This document shows positions 51,699-60,878 of a DNA stretch of 64,000 nucleotides, one piece after another. The notes under the pieces were generated by a model. The model did not search any database. It saw only the letters and a list, made by a program, of their open reading frames with translations, and was not told where the DNA came from. How positions within the stretch are numbered: the first letter of the stretch is position 1; every line of letters starts with the position of its first letter. Source of the DNA: Tetradesmus obliquus. Its lineage: Eukaryota > Chlorophyta > Chlorophyceae > Sphaeropleales > Scenedesmaceae. Where the stretch lies: NCBI GenBank assembly GCA_030272155.1, contig CP126205.1, positions 1,104,501-1,168,500 of the forward strand, given 5' to 3'. The translations under genes were made by a program, and so were the position numbers.

Positions 51699-54374
51699 AT
51701 GTTCACTGCCAGAGCCCCACGAGGCGCGTACGTGCCCTCTCTGCTAGATCAGGGCACCAATGCCATCCCGCCCTTTGAATACCTCACAGACCTGTACCCT
51801 GTGGCCGACACTGGGTCCCTGAGGGTCACGTACCTTGACGAGGTTGCAGAGACCACGAGAGAGGCCGACGTGCCCCTGCAGCTGCCCTCCCAGCTCCTGC
51901 TGGGCAACTCGGTCATCTCAAGCGTCAAGCTGTCCAGAGACGCCAACACAGGCGGCCTGGCCCTGGTCACCACGAGCGCCAAGGGGTCCCTGTCGACCAC
52001 CTCCATCCCCCCAATGGCCTTGCCCAGCACCGTGCCCTGGTCCAGTGTGGTGCAGCGCTTCTGGCTGGCCGAGGACGGCAAGCTGCAGGAGACCAGGCGC
52101 ATAGCCGAGGCTGCCCTGGCCCTGGGGAGTGCTGCGACCGCTGCGTCTGCTGCAGCCATCCTGACACAGCTCTTTCCCGACATGCTCCTGCCTCCTCCGC
52201 TGCCCAGCCTGCCCGACGACGATCCTTCCAGCGAAATCAAGGTGCCGTGGGAGAAGATCACTGGCGCGCCCTGCGAGTGGAACCCGGCCACGCAGCGAGT
52301 GGCCTTTTACGAAGCCTTCTCGGCTTGGCTGCCTGGCAATCTGTACATGCGCAAGCCCGTGTATGCGCTGCCAGAGGCCAACTGGATGGAGACCGAGTAT
52401 GGAGGCGATTGGCGGTGCAATCCGCAGGGGGATTACAATGCTACGCGCTTCCCTCTCATAGAACCCCAGGCGGACCGGCTGTCCTGCACGGAGCTGTTCT
52501 TTCGGCCGTTTGCCAAGGTCACCGGCCCAGCCACCTTTGGGAACACCGTGGCTTTTAACGGAGCGTCCTTCAAAGTCGCGGGCGCTGCCAGCTTCACCGG
52601 GCCCCTCACCTGCAATGGATCCAGCCTCAATGTTGCAGCGATATCCAATGTGACGCTGAGTGGGGCCAATGTGGTTTTCCAGAGCACCGGCCTCAACCCC
52701 ATCAGGATGAGCGACGTCAACATGGTGCCCAGCCTGGCCAACACCTGTCCCCTGCTGATCTCTGGCAACGTACCAGGCCTCTCCACCTGGCGCAATGACA
52801 TTCGCGTCATGAACAACGCCAACCTGTCCAATGTGTCCTTGGGCTGGTTGAGCAACACCGACTGGGCCGCGTTCAACGCCAAGCAGGTCAAGCTGACCAC
52901 CGACGCCAACAGCCGCATCACGGTGTCAAACGCTGGCCTGATCACGCTCTCCAACACCTGGCAGGCCGACTGGACCCAGGGGCTGCCGGGAGAGCCCAGC
53001 TTCATCCTGAACAAGCCCGGCATGGCCAACGTGACGGCCAACGGCTTCATGGACGCGCGCCACTGGGCCTGGGTGGACCCCATGGTCTCCAACGTCTACT
53101 GCGCCAACAAGCGCGTGGGCATCCGCACCTCGGACCCGCGCAAGCTGCTGCAGGTCGCCGGCCAGTACGGAGGCGAGGTCTTTGCCACCAACGAGTTCAC
53201 GGGCCCCAGCTGCAGGTACCTGGGCCTCTACAGCGGCCACGATGCCAACGCGACGTCCATTCTGTGGAACGAGGGCCAGCCCCTGCGCTTCGGCACCACG
53301 CCCGACCTCACCAGCGGCACCGTCTCAGACGTCATGCGCCTGAGCGACTCGGGGGCAAACGTCTACGGCGAGCTCAAGGCCTGGAGCTACAACAAAGGCG
53401 CATGCCTGCGCCTGGACAACACCTCGGGCACCCAGTGGACCGTGGGGCCCACCGACGGGACCACCAGGGACCTCCAGTTTCGAGGGACCACTGGGGCCTC
53501 GGGCAACACCTCGCTGGTCGTGCGAGCCGACGGGGGCGTGGCGGTGAATGGCAACTGTGTCGTAAACGGCACCGTGCGCATCGGCAGCGGGCCAACCAGC
53601 GGACTGCAGGGGGCCCCCACGGGCACCAGCGGCCTCGTCCTGTCCAGCAGCGCCATAAGGTCCATGGCAGGGCCGCTCGTGGGCGTCTACACGGGCTCGA
53701 GCGCGTACCCCATCTACCAGCAGCTGAACTGGGGACCCGACAACATCGCGCACATGTACGACAGCTACTACGACGGCAGTGCTTGGAGGGCGTCGGTGTC
53801 GCCCGCGCCCATCCAGGTCTACAAGATCGGCGGCAAGTACTCGATAAACTATGGCCCGTCAGGTCTGGCATCTGGTGCAAGCTTCAACTTCACCACTGGC
53901 CTGTGTGTGGACGGCAACAGCGGCAACACGGGCATCGGGACCAACGCGCCCTCGAACAAGCTGGACGTGGCCGGCAACATCAGCGCGAGCGGCGGGACCA
54001 TCAAGCTGGGCGCCTGGACCATCGGGGTCCGAGGTGGGGGCAGCGGCGACCTGGTCATCTCGTCGGGGACTGGGTCGGATATCATGACGCTCAAACCCAA
54101 TGGCAACGTGGTGGCCACCACCAGCGCGACCACGGGCACCATGGGCCCCTTCAGCTTTACGGCCAACGGCATGTTCGTGACGGCCACTGGGGTGCAGGTG
54201 CTGGACGCCAACGGCCTCTACAAGCTGACACTGCGGCCAGACCAGGTGATGTCGGGCGACAACTTTAGCTTCAACTCGCTCTACGACCAAAACCTGACCG
54301 CCCCCTACTCGGAGACCCTGCCCGGCGCGAGCACGGCCTACACCAACGACCTTTTTGTGCGCTTCATCAAGTGA
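51699..54374 (+). CDS. Large fibre-like structural protein 1
   Basis: 891 residues from ATG 51699. An N-terminal ~200-residue segment with Leu/Ala-rich helices precedes long beta-structured repeats: repeated FxGASFKVAGAASF, NVTLSGANVVF, VTANGFMDARHW. The C-terminal half has phage-fibre-like phrases KRVGIRTSDPRKLLQVAG and GNTGIGTNAPSNKLDVAGNIS, the (V/T)GIGT...P...L(D/Q)VAG pattern of tail-fibre and adhesin shafts. No chaperone peptidase motif recognised. Likely trimeric receptor-binding fibre. Stop is 13 bp before the next gene. Confidence 0.7.
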   Translation: MFTARAPRGAYVPSLLDQGTNAIPPFEYLTDLYPVADTGSLRVTYLDEVAETTREADVPLQLPSQLLLGNSVISSVKLSRDANTGGLALVTTSAKGSLSTTSIPPMALPSTVPWSSVVQRFWLAEDGKLQETRRIAEAALALGSAATAASAAAILTQLFPDMLLPPPLPSLPDDDPSSEIKVPWEKITGAPCEWNPATQRVAFYEAFSAWLPGNLYMRKPVYALPEANWMETEYGGDWRCNPQGDYNATRFPLIEPQADRLSCTELFFRPFAKVTGPATFGNTVAFNGASFKVAGAASFTGPLTCNGSSLNVAAISNVTLSGANVVFQSTGLNPIRMSDVNMVPSLANTCPLLISGNVPGLSTWRNDIRVMNNANLSNVSLGWLSNTDWAAFNAKQVKLTTDANSRITVSNAGLITLSNTWQADWTQGLPGEPSFILNKPGMANVTANGFMDARHWAWVDPMVSNVYCANKRVGIRTSDPRKLLQVAGQYGGEVFATNEFTGPSCRYLGLYSGHDANATSILWNEGQPLRFGTTPDLTSGTVSDVMRLSDSGANVYGELKAWSYNKGACLRLDNTSGTQWTVGPTDGTTRDLQFRGTTGASGNTSLVVRADGGVAVNGNCVVNGTVRIGSGPTSGLQGAPTGTSGLVLSSSAIRSMAGPLVGVYTGSSAYPIYQQLNWGPDNIAHMYDSYYDGSAWRASVSPAPIQVYKIGGKYSINYGPSGLASGASFNFTTGLCVDGNSGNTGIGTNAPSNKLDVAGNISASGGTIKLGAWTIGVRGGGSGDLVISSGTGSDIMTLKPNGNVVATTSATTGTMGPFSFTANGMFVTATGVQVLDANGLYKLTLRPDQVMSGDNFSFNSLYDQNLTAPYSETLPGASTAYTNDLFVRFIK

Positions 54375-54387
54375 TACAGCGATACAC

Positions 54388-55545
54388 ATGCCTCCATCAT
54401 CATACACGGGCATGGCGTCCATGGGCGACGACGGGGTCATCGACCTCAGCTCCTATGGCTCGGGGTCGGCAGTCTACGACGTGCCGCCCACCCAGGCCTT
54501 CTTCATGCGGTTCCGGATCAGCTTCGGCGCCAGTGGGTCGGGCTCTGTGACGTGGGGAGAGCCGAGCGGCGTCAGGCTGTCGCTGATGTTCAACCGGCCC
54601 GCGCACCGGTTGACGCTGAGGACCTATGGCGCGAGCGCGCCCGACTTCATCTGGGTGGACCCCAGTGCCTGGACGGATTCACAGTGGCTGTACGTCATCG
54701 TGCGCACGCGCCCTGGGGAGGCCACGGTGGCCCTCGCCGACGCCTCAGGGTCTAACGCGACCACGGTCATCACGGGGAAGCCCGTCGCGACCAGCTTCAA
54801 CGGCGGCAACTTTGTGTTTGTAGGCGCGCTGGGTGCCTACCTCAAGGACGTGGAGATCCTGCCCATCACCTACATCGGCCAGGACGTCGAGTGCACGGGC
54901 GCCATGTCGGTCGCTGCGCTGAAGGCAAGCGGGAGAGTCGTCGCCGACACCTTCCAGGCGGGCCCCAACGCCTTGAGCAGCCTCTCCTACTGGGCGGACG
55001 ACACCTACCTGGACAGCGCGGGATCCCTCTACATGCAAGCCAAAGGCGCCGGGCCCTCGATTGGCCTGACGCCCCAGGGAATGATCTGCAACGCCAGGCT
55101 GATGGCACCGTCCTTCTCCAGCATCCAGATGTTCGCCAACGTGCCGGCCAACAGCAGCTTCTTCGTGCGCCTGTGGACGGAGAGCCGCGATGCCGAGCTC
55201 TCTGGGTCCTACACCGACCTCGACTACCAGGGGAGCCAGAGGCTTCAGCAGATGGCGATGTACCTCCTGCACGTGCTGCTGTATGCGACTGACGGCTCCG
55301 TTGTCGGTCACTCGACCATGTACGTGATGACTGGCCCCATCTCTGGAGGCGTCGATTCGGTCGTGATCAAGAACGCGTCCAACATCGCCACGACCGTCAC
55401 CGCCAGCATAACATGCGTGGGCAACGCCTACCCCCCAGTCGGCGGCAGCAACAACTGGCTCAAGTCGACGTGGAACAACACCCTTGCGGTGCCCATCCGC
55501 GTGTGCCTGACGCTCACCAAACTCGGCGGGGGATACCTGTTTTAG
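54388..55545 (+). CDS. Fibre-like structural protein 2
   Basis: 385 residues from ATG 54388. N-terminal ~170 residues look like a concanavalin-like beta sandwich (FFMRFRISFGASGSGS, LMFNRPAHRLTLRTYG, WLYVIVRTRPGEATVALAD). Then comes a short shaft with SVAALKASGRVVADTFQAG, similar in style to fibre 1, and a C-terminal globular part (FFVRLWTESRDAELSG; ITCVGNAYPP). It follows fibre 1 closely, and the two probably form one attachment apparatus. Confidence 0.6.
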   Translation: MPPSSYTGMASMGDDGVIDLSSYGSGSAVYDVPPTQAFFMRFRISFGASGSGSVTWGEPSGVRLSLMFNRPAHRLTLRTYGASAPDFIWVDPSAWTDSQWLYVIVRTRPGEATVALADASGSNATTVITGKPVATSFNGGNFVFVGALGAYLKDVEILPITYIGQDVECTGAMSVAALKASGRVVADTFQAGPNALSSLSYWADDTYLDSAGSLYMQAKGAGPSIGLTPQGMICNARLMAPSFSSIQMFANVPANSSFFVRLWTESRDAELSGSYTDLDYQGSQRLQQMAMYLLHVLLYATDGSVVGHSTMYVMTGPISGGVDSVVIKNASNIATTVTASITCVGNAYPPVGGSNNWLKSTWNNTLAVPIRVCLTLTKLGGGYLF

Positions 55546-55590
55546 TAATGTGGGCTTGGGTGCGTGTGTAATAATGTGTGCTTGTCGCAC

Positions 55591-56061
55591 ATGATGGCGA
55601 GGGACGTGGCAGAGACCATCGTGGACCTGGCAAACGCTCTCTGGAGGGGCGCACAGCTGGCAGTATCCCTCAGGTGCTCCGTAGGGTCGCACAGCGACTG
55701 GTGCGAGGACCACGCTGATTCCGACAGGTTGAGCTGGCTGCTGCTGAACAAGGACCCCAGCACAGGGTGCACTGTGGTGCAGCGGGGCCCTGTGGCCTTC
55801 CACCTAGGGACTCAAAAGGAGACGGACCTGTTCTGCAGCGAGGTCACAGAGGACCTGCTCGCCTTCATGCGCGCTGCGCACACATTCCACAACCACCAGT
55901 ACCTGGAGCATGACTGGTTCCTGGAGGTGGTGCACGTGGGGTCGGGGGAGCAGGTGTACATGAAGCCCCTCGGGGGCAGTGCCACCCGGCCGCGCCTGGT
56001 CAAGGCCCTCTCGGGCATAGTGGGGCTGTTCGGGAGCGTAAAAGTTTATAGTGGGCCATAG
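55591..56061 (+). CDS. Uncharacterised 156-residue protein
   Basis: ATG 55591 (or 55594). Alpha/beta composition, with TIVDLANALWRGAQLAVSL at the start, LSWLLLNKDPSTGC and FHNHQYLEHDWFLEVVHVG in the middle. Start preceded by TAATAATG. The stop is 2 bp before the next ATG, so it is likely co-transcribed with the coiled-coil gene. No family recognised. Confidence 0.55.
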   Translation: MMARDVAETIVDLANALWRGAQLAVSLRCSVGSHSDWCEDHADSDRLSWLLLNKDPSTGCTVVQRGPVAFHLGTQKETDLFCSEVTEDLLAFMRAAHTFHNHQYLEHDWFLEVVHVGSGEQVYMKPLGGSATRPRLVKALSGIVGLFGSVKVYSGP

Positions 56062-56063
56062 GC

Positions 56064-56552
56064 ATGGATCGGTCACTCATAGTGGCACCAGTGGTGCGTA
56101 AGCCGCTCTCAGAGCAACGCCTGGCAGTGCTGGCTGCAGCGCGACTGAAGGCCGCTGAGGTCCGCAGGGCGCGAGCGCAGGAGCGTGCCGAGGAAAAGGA
56201 GCTGGAGGCCCTGGAAAGGGAAGCCAAGCGCAGAGAAGTGCAGAAGCGCACCAGTGCTCTGCGCGGCGCCATGTTCGCACAAGGCGAACAAAACGAGACA
56301 CCTGTGGACACAGCAGCGCCTGCACCTAGACCAAAAAAAACAAAGGCGCCACCCCCGCCCCCGGAGTCTGAGGAAGGGTCTGACTCTGAGGAAGAGGACT
56401 CACCACCACCACCACCGAAACACTCCAAGTCGAGACGCCCTAGTGCCTCCGACACAGGTGCGAGACTCACTGCCGACTCGCTGCACGCGACCGCCAATGC
56501 CAGGCTGCAACAGCTGAGGGAGGACATGCTGTTCAAGTCGCTGTTTGGCTAG
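56064..56552 (+). CDS. Coiled-coil protein with Pro/acidic linker
   Basis: 162 residues. Residues ~15-70 form a charged coiled coil (EQRLAVLAAARLKAAEVRR, KELEALEREAKRREVQKR). Next is a disordered linker with PPPPPESEEGSDSEEEDSPPPPP, and a terminal helix (LHATANARLQQLREDML). Scaffold-like composition; function unknown. Ends at a hairpin shared with the convergent integrase. Confidence 0.55.
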   Translation: MDRSLIVAPVVRKPLSEQRLAVLAAARLKAAEVRRARAQERAEEKELEALEREAKRREVQKRTSALRGAMFAQGEQNETPVDTAAPAPRPKKTKAPPPPPESEEGSDSEEEDSPPPPPKHSKSRRPSASDTGARLTADSLHATANARLQQLREDMLFKSLFG

Positions 56553-56564
56553 GCGCCATCACTA

Positions 56565-56582
56565 GGCGCGACGATGCGCGCC
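56565..56582. terminator. Hairpin between convergent genes
   Basis: GGCGCG-ACGATG-CGCGCC, in the 31-bp gap between the coiled-coil stop (56552) and the integrase stop (56584). Confidence 0.5.
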
Positions 56583-56583
56583 A

Positions 56584-59500
56584 TCACTCGAGCACCCGCG
56601 CCTTGGCCTTGTTCACCCACGCCCTGTACACCCGCTTCTCATAGGCGGTGCCCACACGAACCAAGCGGTTCTTGAGCACGACAAGCTTCAGATAAAGCCT
56701 GCGCTTCTGCCGGGCTTCCTCTGTGGCACCGCTCTTCTCACTTGCCTTCATGATTGCACTGCCATTGATGAGCTTGCCCGTGCCCTTCAGCTCGGCCTCG
56801 AGTGGGTCGACCAGCGCGCCCAGCTCTGCAGCAGTCTTGCCCGACAACTCTTGCTGGATCTCCTTGAACTCGGGCTTGAAGCGTGCGGGATAGTCGGGCA
56901 TCCAGTACTCGAAATCCCCAGCGGCATCCGTCGCGGCGCCATCCTCTGCCCACTTTCTCATCGCGGCTGCGGCCCAGTCGACAAGGTTTGAAGGAGTCGT
57001 CACATTGCCGCCCTTCGGAGTCTTGAAGCGTACGAGCATCAAGACGGCCACGCGCTCCAGGAACATCTTGCGCGCGCCCTCGTTCTTCAGGGCCTCCTCA
57101 GCGCTTATATTAGTGACCAATCGTTCGCTGTTGGCCTTAAAGTTCTTGTTCAAGCCGTACCTGCTCTTGAGCTCGTTTGCAAGCGCACCGTCAACCACCT
57201 TGAGTTCCTCCAAGCTCTTGGATTCATGCTCTCTCCAGCTTGCCTCAAGTTGTGGCCGCAGAGGCTCAGGCAGAACACGTATCTGATCGACGCCGATCCT
57301 GCTCGCACCAACTGCGCGCGCACCTGTCGCCATCCCGTGCTCCTTCAGCACCCGCATGATGTGCATCAGGCTATTGGCATGCTTATAGTACTCCGGGGAT
57401 TGGTTGACAGCCTTGTTGCGCAGCAGGAGGGCCAGCACGATGAACTCGTACAGCTTCTCGGGGGGGTCCTCATCCAGCAACCTACGCGCAGGCGCCTCGG
57501 TGAGTGCCGTAGCATGAATCTTATCGATGCGAGCGTCAAGGTCTTCCTTGCTCAGGTTCTCAAACCTGGCCAGGTTGGCTCTTAGGGTGTCGCGGATGTC
57601 GCGATCAAACTCCTGAATGGACTCGGCCACCGTCTTGCGGGTGCTGCGGCGCTCCGACCTTGATCTCACCCGAAGCACCTCGTACACCAACAACAGGCTG
57701 TCCTTTAGGGGCTTGCTGTGATCAATGTCTGGGTGAGCTGTCGCCGCAGCCACAAACTTGCCGAGGGATGGCTCGTCCATGTCCCTGATGTTCTGCTCGG
57801 TCAAGGGCAGAGCCTCGGCCACGGTCTCATCCTTTCGCAGGTCCAGTGCTTCCCTCAAGAGTGCACCGGCAGTGACATGTCCCTGCTCGATTTCTGCATC
57901 ATACTGCTCCACAACCCGCTGCAGATGGCCAGGCAGCGGGGGCAGGGGCACCGTGTTCGGGGCCGACGGAGGGGGCAGTGGGGCCTCTTCAGGCTCAGGA
58001 GCATCATGCAAGGCGCGCTTGTAATTGTTGACGAATGTCGTGAAGCCCTCGCCGCGCTTGTACAGCAGCAGCGTCACCACCAATCTCCGCAAGAACACAG
58101 TTGGCTCCTCCTGCAATACGGCGTCCAGCCCCCGATGATCTCGCTGGGTGTCCTTCACGAGCTCCCGCCGAGCGCCCTTGAGCTCCCGCACCGACATCTT
58201 CTCGTACTCGTCCCACAGCTTGGCCATGGCCGGCCTGTAGGCCTCCGGGAACTCTTGCAGTGATTCATCGCGCCCCCTGTCCCGCCTGCGGGTCTTTCCG
58301 GTGTCCCCGCGCGCCTCATCGATCTCCTCATCGTCGGGCTCCTCCTTGACCGCCACAAAGTCCCTGTCCTCGGGATCATCCAGCTCGCCCTCCTCCTCCA
58401 GCTGCTCGCGCAGGTACTCGCGGGCCTGCTGGTACTCCTCCACGCTCACGCCAAGATCCTCGCCACCCTCGGGCAGGTCCTCTCCAGACAGCTTGTAGAG
58501 CTCGGCACGGGTGAAGCGCCGCTCCAAGGGCGTCACCTGGTCCTTCCACCCATCATCCGACGGCTGGAGGCCCTTGTCCAGGAGCTGCTGGTACTCTGCC
58601 ACGGTGTACGTGTTGTTGGGGAGCCGGTTGTAGACCACGAAGATGCGGTCCAGGTTCCGGCGCGGCCCCTTGGCAAACTGCGAAGCCTTGTCCTTGAGCA
58701 CCATCACGAGCTCCCCAACCTCTAGGAGCCCAGCCAGCTTCACCTTGATCGCCCGGCGCTCCCCCATGATGTCCCTCACATCGTCCTCCGTGTAGTGCGG
58801 GTTGGTGGCCAAGAACGCGTCGATCTCCTTGTTCTTGCGGGCCTTGGCAACGTTGTAGCTCCAGAGCGTCTCCGGGTGCTCGAAGGCGTAGCTGGGCGTC
58901 AGGCCGCGCAGGCCCCCGTGCTCAGCATTGTTGTAGACGTCCACCACGCGCTGCAGGTAGGCGCCCCAGTTGGTGTCGCCGTGCGCAAGGGCGTAGGTGC
59001 GCACCATGTGCTTGATCGTGCGGGCAAAGCTGTCGATGACGCCCAGCGGCGCCCCTCCCTGGCGCTCCGCATTGTGCGTCCACTTGCCTGTGAAGCTGGT
59101 GACGCGCACGGCCGCATTTTCGGCAGCATCGCGGAAGGCCTGGGCATTGAACTCCCTGTCACCGGTCACGCCCATGATGATGTGCTCTGGCATCTCGGGG
59201 AACTGGGCGGCAGATGCCAGCGGGATCCCAGGGTCCGCGTCGGCCAGCTCCTGTGCTTCGGTGGCGCGCGCGGTCTGCACCCGCTCATAGTGCTGCTTGA
59301 TCTGCTGCAGCAGCTGCTTGTAGGCTTGCAGGATGGTCTCGGTCTTGTTGTCCTCCAAAGGAACAATGTAGGCGTAGCGGGTGTAGATCTCGACCATCAC
59401 CAGCGCCTTGCGCGTGCTCTTCTCTCCAGCGCTCTGCGTCTCAAAGTGAAACACGTCGATCTGGTAGTTGCCAGGGTTTGCGACGATGGCCTTGTCCAGG

Positions 59501-59715
59501 CGATCAGGCAGCCGCTTGCGAGCCCTGACGCGCGTGCGCTTGAAGAGCATGCGGACCCGCTTGAACTTGCTGCTGCGCCAGAAGACCCTGGCATCGCTGC
59601 GCTCCGCGCCGGCTACACGGTCGGCCACGTAGGAGATGAACCTGACCCGGGACAGCGATGCCAGGGCGGGAGTGTGGTCGACGAGCTCTTGGATTCGCTC
59701 CTGCACGGTCGCCAT
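56584..59715 (-). CDS. Retroviral-type (rve) integrase with long C-terminal helical repeats
   Basis: 1,043 residues from ATG 59715 (the open frame continues upstream to 59880 without a better start). N-terminal helices are followed by the RNase H-like integrase core: YQIDVFHFE (first Asp), then GVTGDREFNAQAF (second Asp), then APLGVIDSFARTIKHMV and YNNAEHGGLRGLTPSYAF, the usual integrase tail. The third acid, normally Glu in a VERFNRT-like motif, is Asp (VIDSFARTIK). From ~residue 430 to the end extends a ~600-residue region of repeated ~110-residue helical units (P-x-x-x-W/L-x-E...EL...LxxLVVxLLLxR). PLV integrases are usually much shorter. It catalyses insertion of the viral genome. Co-directional with the replication ORF, 32 bp downstream of it. 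Confidence 0.78.
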   Translation of the reverse strand: MATVQERIQELVDHTPALASLSRVRFISYVADRVAGAERSDARVFWRSSKFKRVRMLFKRTRVRARKRLPDRLDKAIVANPGNYQIDVFHFETQSAGEKSTRKALVMVEIYTRYAYIVPLEDNKTETILQAYKQLLQQIKQHYERVQTARATEAQELADADPGIPLASAAQFPEMPEHIIMGVTGDREFNAQAFRDAAENAAVRVTSFTGKWTHNAERQGGAPLGVIDSFARTIKHMVRTYALAHGDTNWGAYLQRVVDVYNNAEHGGLRGLTPSYAFEHPETLWSYNVAKARKNKEIDAFLATNPHYTEDDVRDIMGERRAIKVKLAGLLEVGELVMVLKDKASQFAKGPRRNLDRIFVVYNRLPNNTYTVAEYQQLLDKGLQPSDDGWKDQVTPLERRFTRAELYKLSGEDLPEGGEDLGVSVEEYQQAREYLREQLEEEGELDDPEDRDFVAVKEEPDDEEIDEARGDTGKTRRRDRGRDESLQEFPEAYRPAMAKLWDEYEKMSVRELKGARRELVKDTQRDHRGLDAVLQEEPTVFLRRLVVTLLLYKRGEGFTTFVNNYKRALHDAPEPEEAPLPPPSAPNTVPLPPLPGHLQRVVEQYDAEIEQGHVTAGALLREALDLRKDETVAEALPLTEQNIRDMDEPSLGKFVAAATAHPDIDHSKPLKDSLLLVYEVLRVRSRSERRSTRKTVAESIQEFDRDIRDTLRANLARFENLSKEDLDARIDKIHATALTEAPARRLLDEDPPEKLYEFIVLALLLRNKAVNQSPEYYKHANSLMHIMRVLKEHGMATGARAVGASRIGVDQIRVLPEPLRPQLEASWREHESKSLEELKVVDGALANELKSRYGLNKNFKANSERLVTNISAEEALKNEGARKMFLERVAVLMLVRFKTPKGGNVTTPSNLVDWAAAAMRKWAEDGAATDAAGDFEYWMPDYPARFKPEFKEIQQELSGKTAAELGALVDPLEAELKGTGKLINGSAIMKASEKSGATEEARQKRRLYLKLVVLKNRLVRVGTAYEKRVYRAWVNKAKARVLE

Positions 59716-59747
59716 TCTGTCTCTATTACCATTGATCGGGAAAATGC

Positions 59748-60878
59748 TCAGCTCGCGGCCCGGTTGCAGTCCAGGCACCAGTGGCCCAGGTTGCCGCGCA
59801 CGTGCCCCAGCGAGTTGTCGTGGCGCTGCAGGGTCCACTGCTTGGGGTCGCCAGGTGTGTGTAGCACGCGCATGTCGCACCTGCAGTGCTCACACTTGTA
59901 GTCGCTGCGCCGAAGGGAGAGCAAGGTCGCCTCGGCCCGCGTGTAGGCCTCCAGGGGGTGGATGCGGTTCCTGTGCACGTCCTGGCGCCGATAGTTGGTG
60001 AGCTTGCGCCCGATCACCCTCAGCTCGTCGTCCCAGGTGTCGTCGCGTCCCAGGTCGGCCTCGACTTCCGCGGGGGGCAGGTGCACCTGGGCCAGCGTGC
60101 GCGCCCTGCTCACCGCCGTGTAGAGGAGCTGCTTGTCCATGGCGCAGGACTCGAAGATGGTGAAGGGCTCGGTGATGGTCTCGCCCTGCGCAGTGTGCAC
60201 GGTGGTGCAGTAGCCCAGCCTGCAGAACTGCTGGAACCGCTCCAGGGGGATCGAGGGGTGGTGGGGCTTCACCTCAAAGTCGGTGCCGCCCTCGTTCCAC
60301 GCGCGCCGGGTGCCCTGCAGGAGCACGACGCCGTCCTCGATCTGCACCACCCGCAGGCTCTCGTTTTTGATAAAGTGCGCGGGCGCCTTTTTGGGCAAGT
60401 CCTTGGCCCAGGGCGCGCGCTTCAGCGTCTTGTGGGCCTGCACCCGGCAGCCCGGGTAGAGCAGCATGCCAGGCTGCGTGTCGCCATCGGCACTGGTCCA
60501 CTCGGGCAGGGTGACAGCATCGGGCGGTGCGTGCTCCCTGTTCTTGATGGCGTTGATCCGGTCGCGCACCACGCGCCGGTAGGACATGCTCCTGTCATGG
60601 AAGCCCCTGGGCAGCTGGGAGAGGTCCATCTGCTTGCCGTCCTTGATGTCGTCCAGCGCCTGGTCCAGCTTGGCGCACAGGCTGCGGTGGCGCACCGTGA
60701 GCGTGACCCGGTTGTTGCCGGTGAGGTACTTGGCGATGCTGTGGTCAAAGTAGTGCGGCCACTTGCGCTGCTCGGCGCGGCTCATGCCCACCTCCACCGG
60801 GGCGCACTGGTGCTTGTCGCCGCAGAGGATGAACTTGATGTTGGGGTTGAGCTGCTTGAGACCGTCCAGGACACGCAG
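59748..60878 (-). pseudogene. SF1 helicase C-terminal half plus HNH domain (downstream of in-frame TAA)
   Basis: Continues the upstream polymerase/helicase ORF in the same frame after TAA 60881-60879. Contains motif III FILCGDKHQCAPVE (about 60835-60794), motif V-like YCTTVHTAQGETI, motif VI QLLYTAVSRART, all typical of Pif1/RecD-type SF1 helicases. It ends in a zinc/HNH-like module: YKCEHCRCDMRVL and QRHDNSLGHVRGNLGHWCLDC with N following (CxxC, RHDN, H-x3-GN, CxxCN). The first ATG after the stop is at 60797. Alone it lacks Walker A/B and cannot be a working helicase. Confidence 0.75.

Noticed and set aside
53264..54268. 334-codon plus-strand frame inside the fibre gene
   Set aside because: Frame +1 shadow of the fibre, Arg/Gly/His-rich, no independent start context.
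58795..59901. 368-codon plus-strand open frame
   Set aside because: Antisense shadow of the integrase core.
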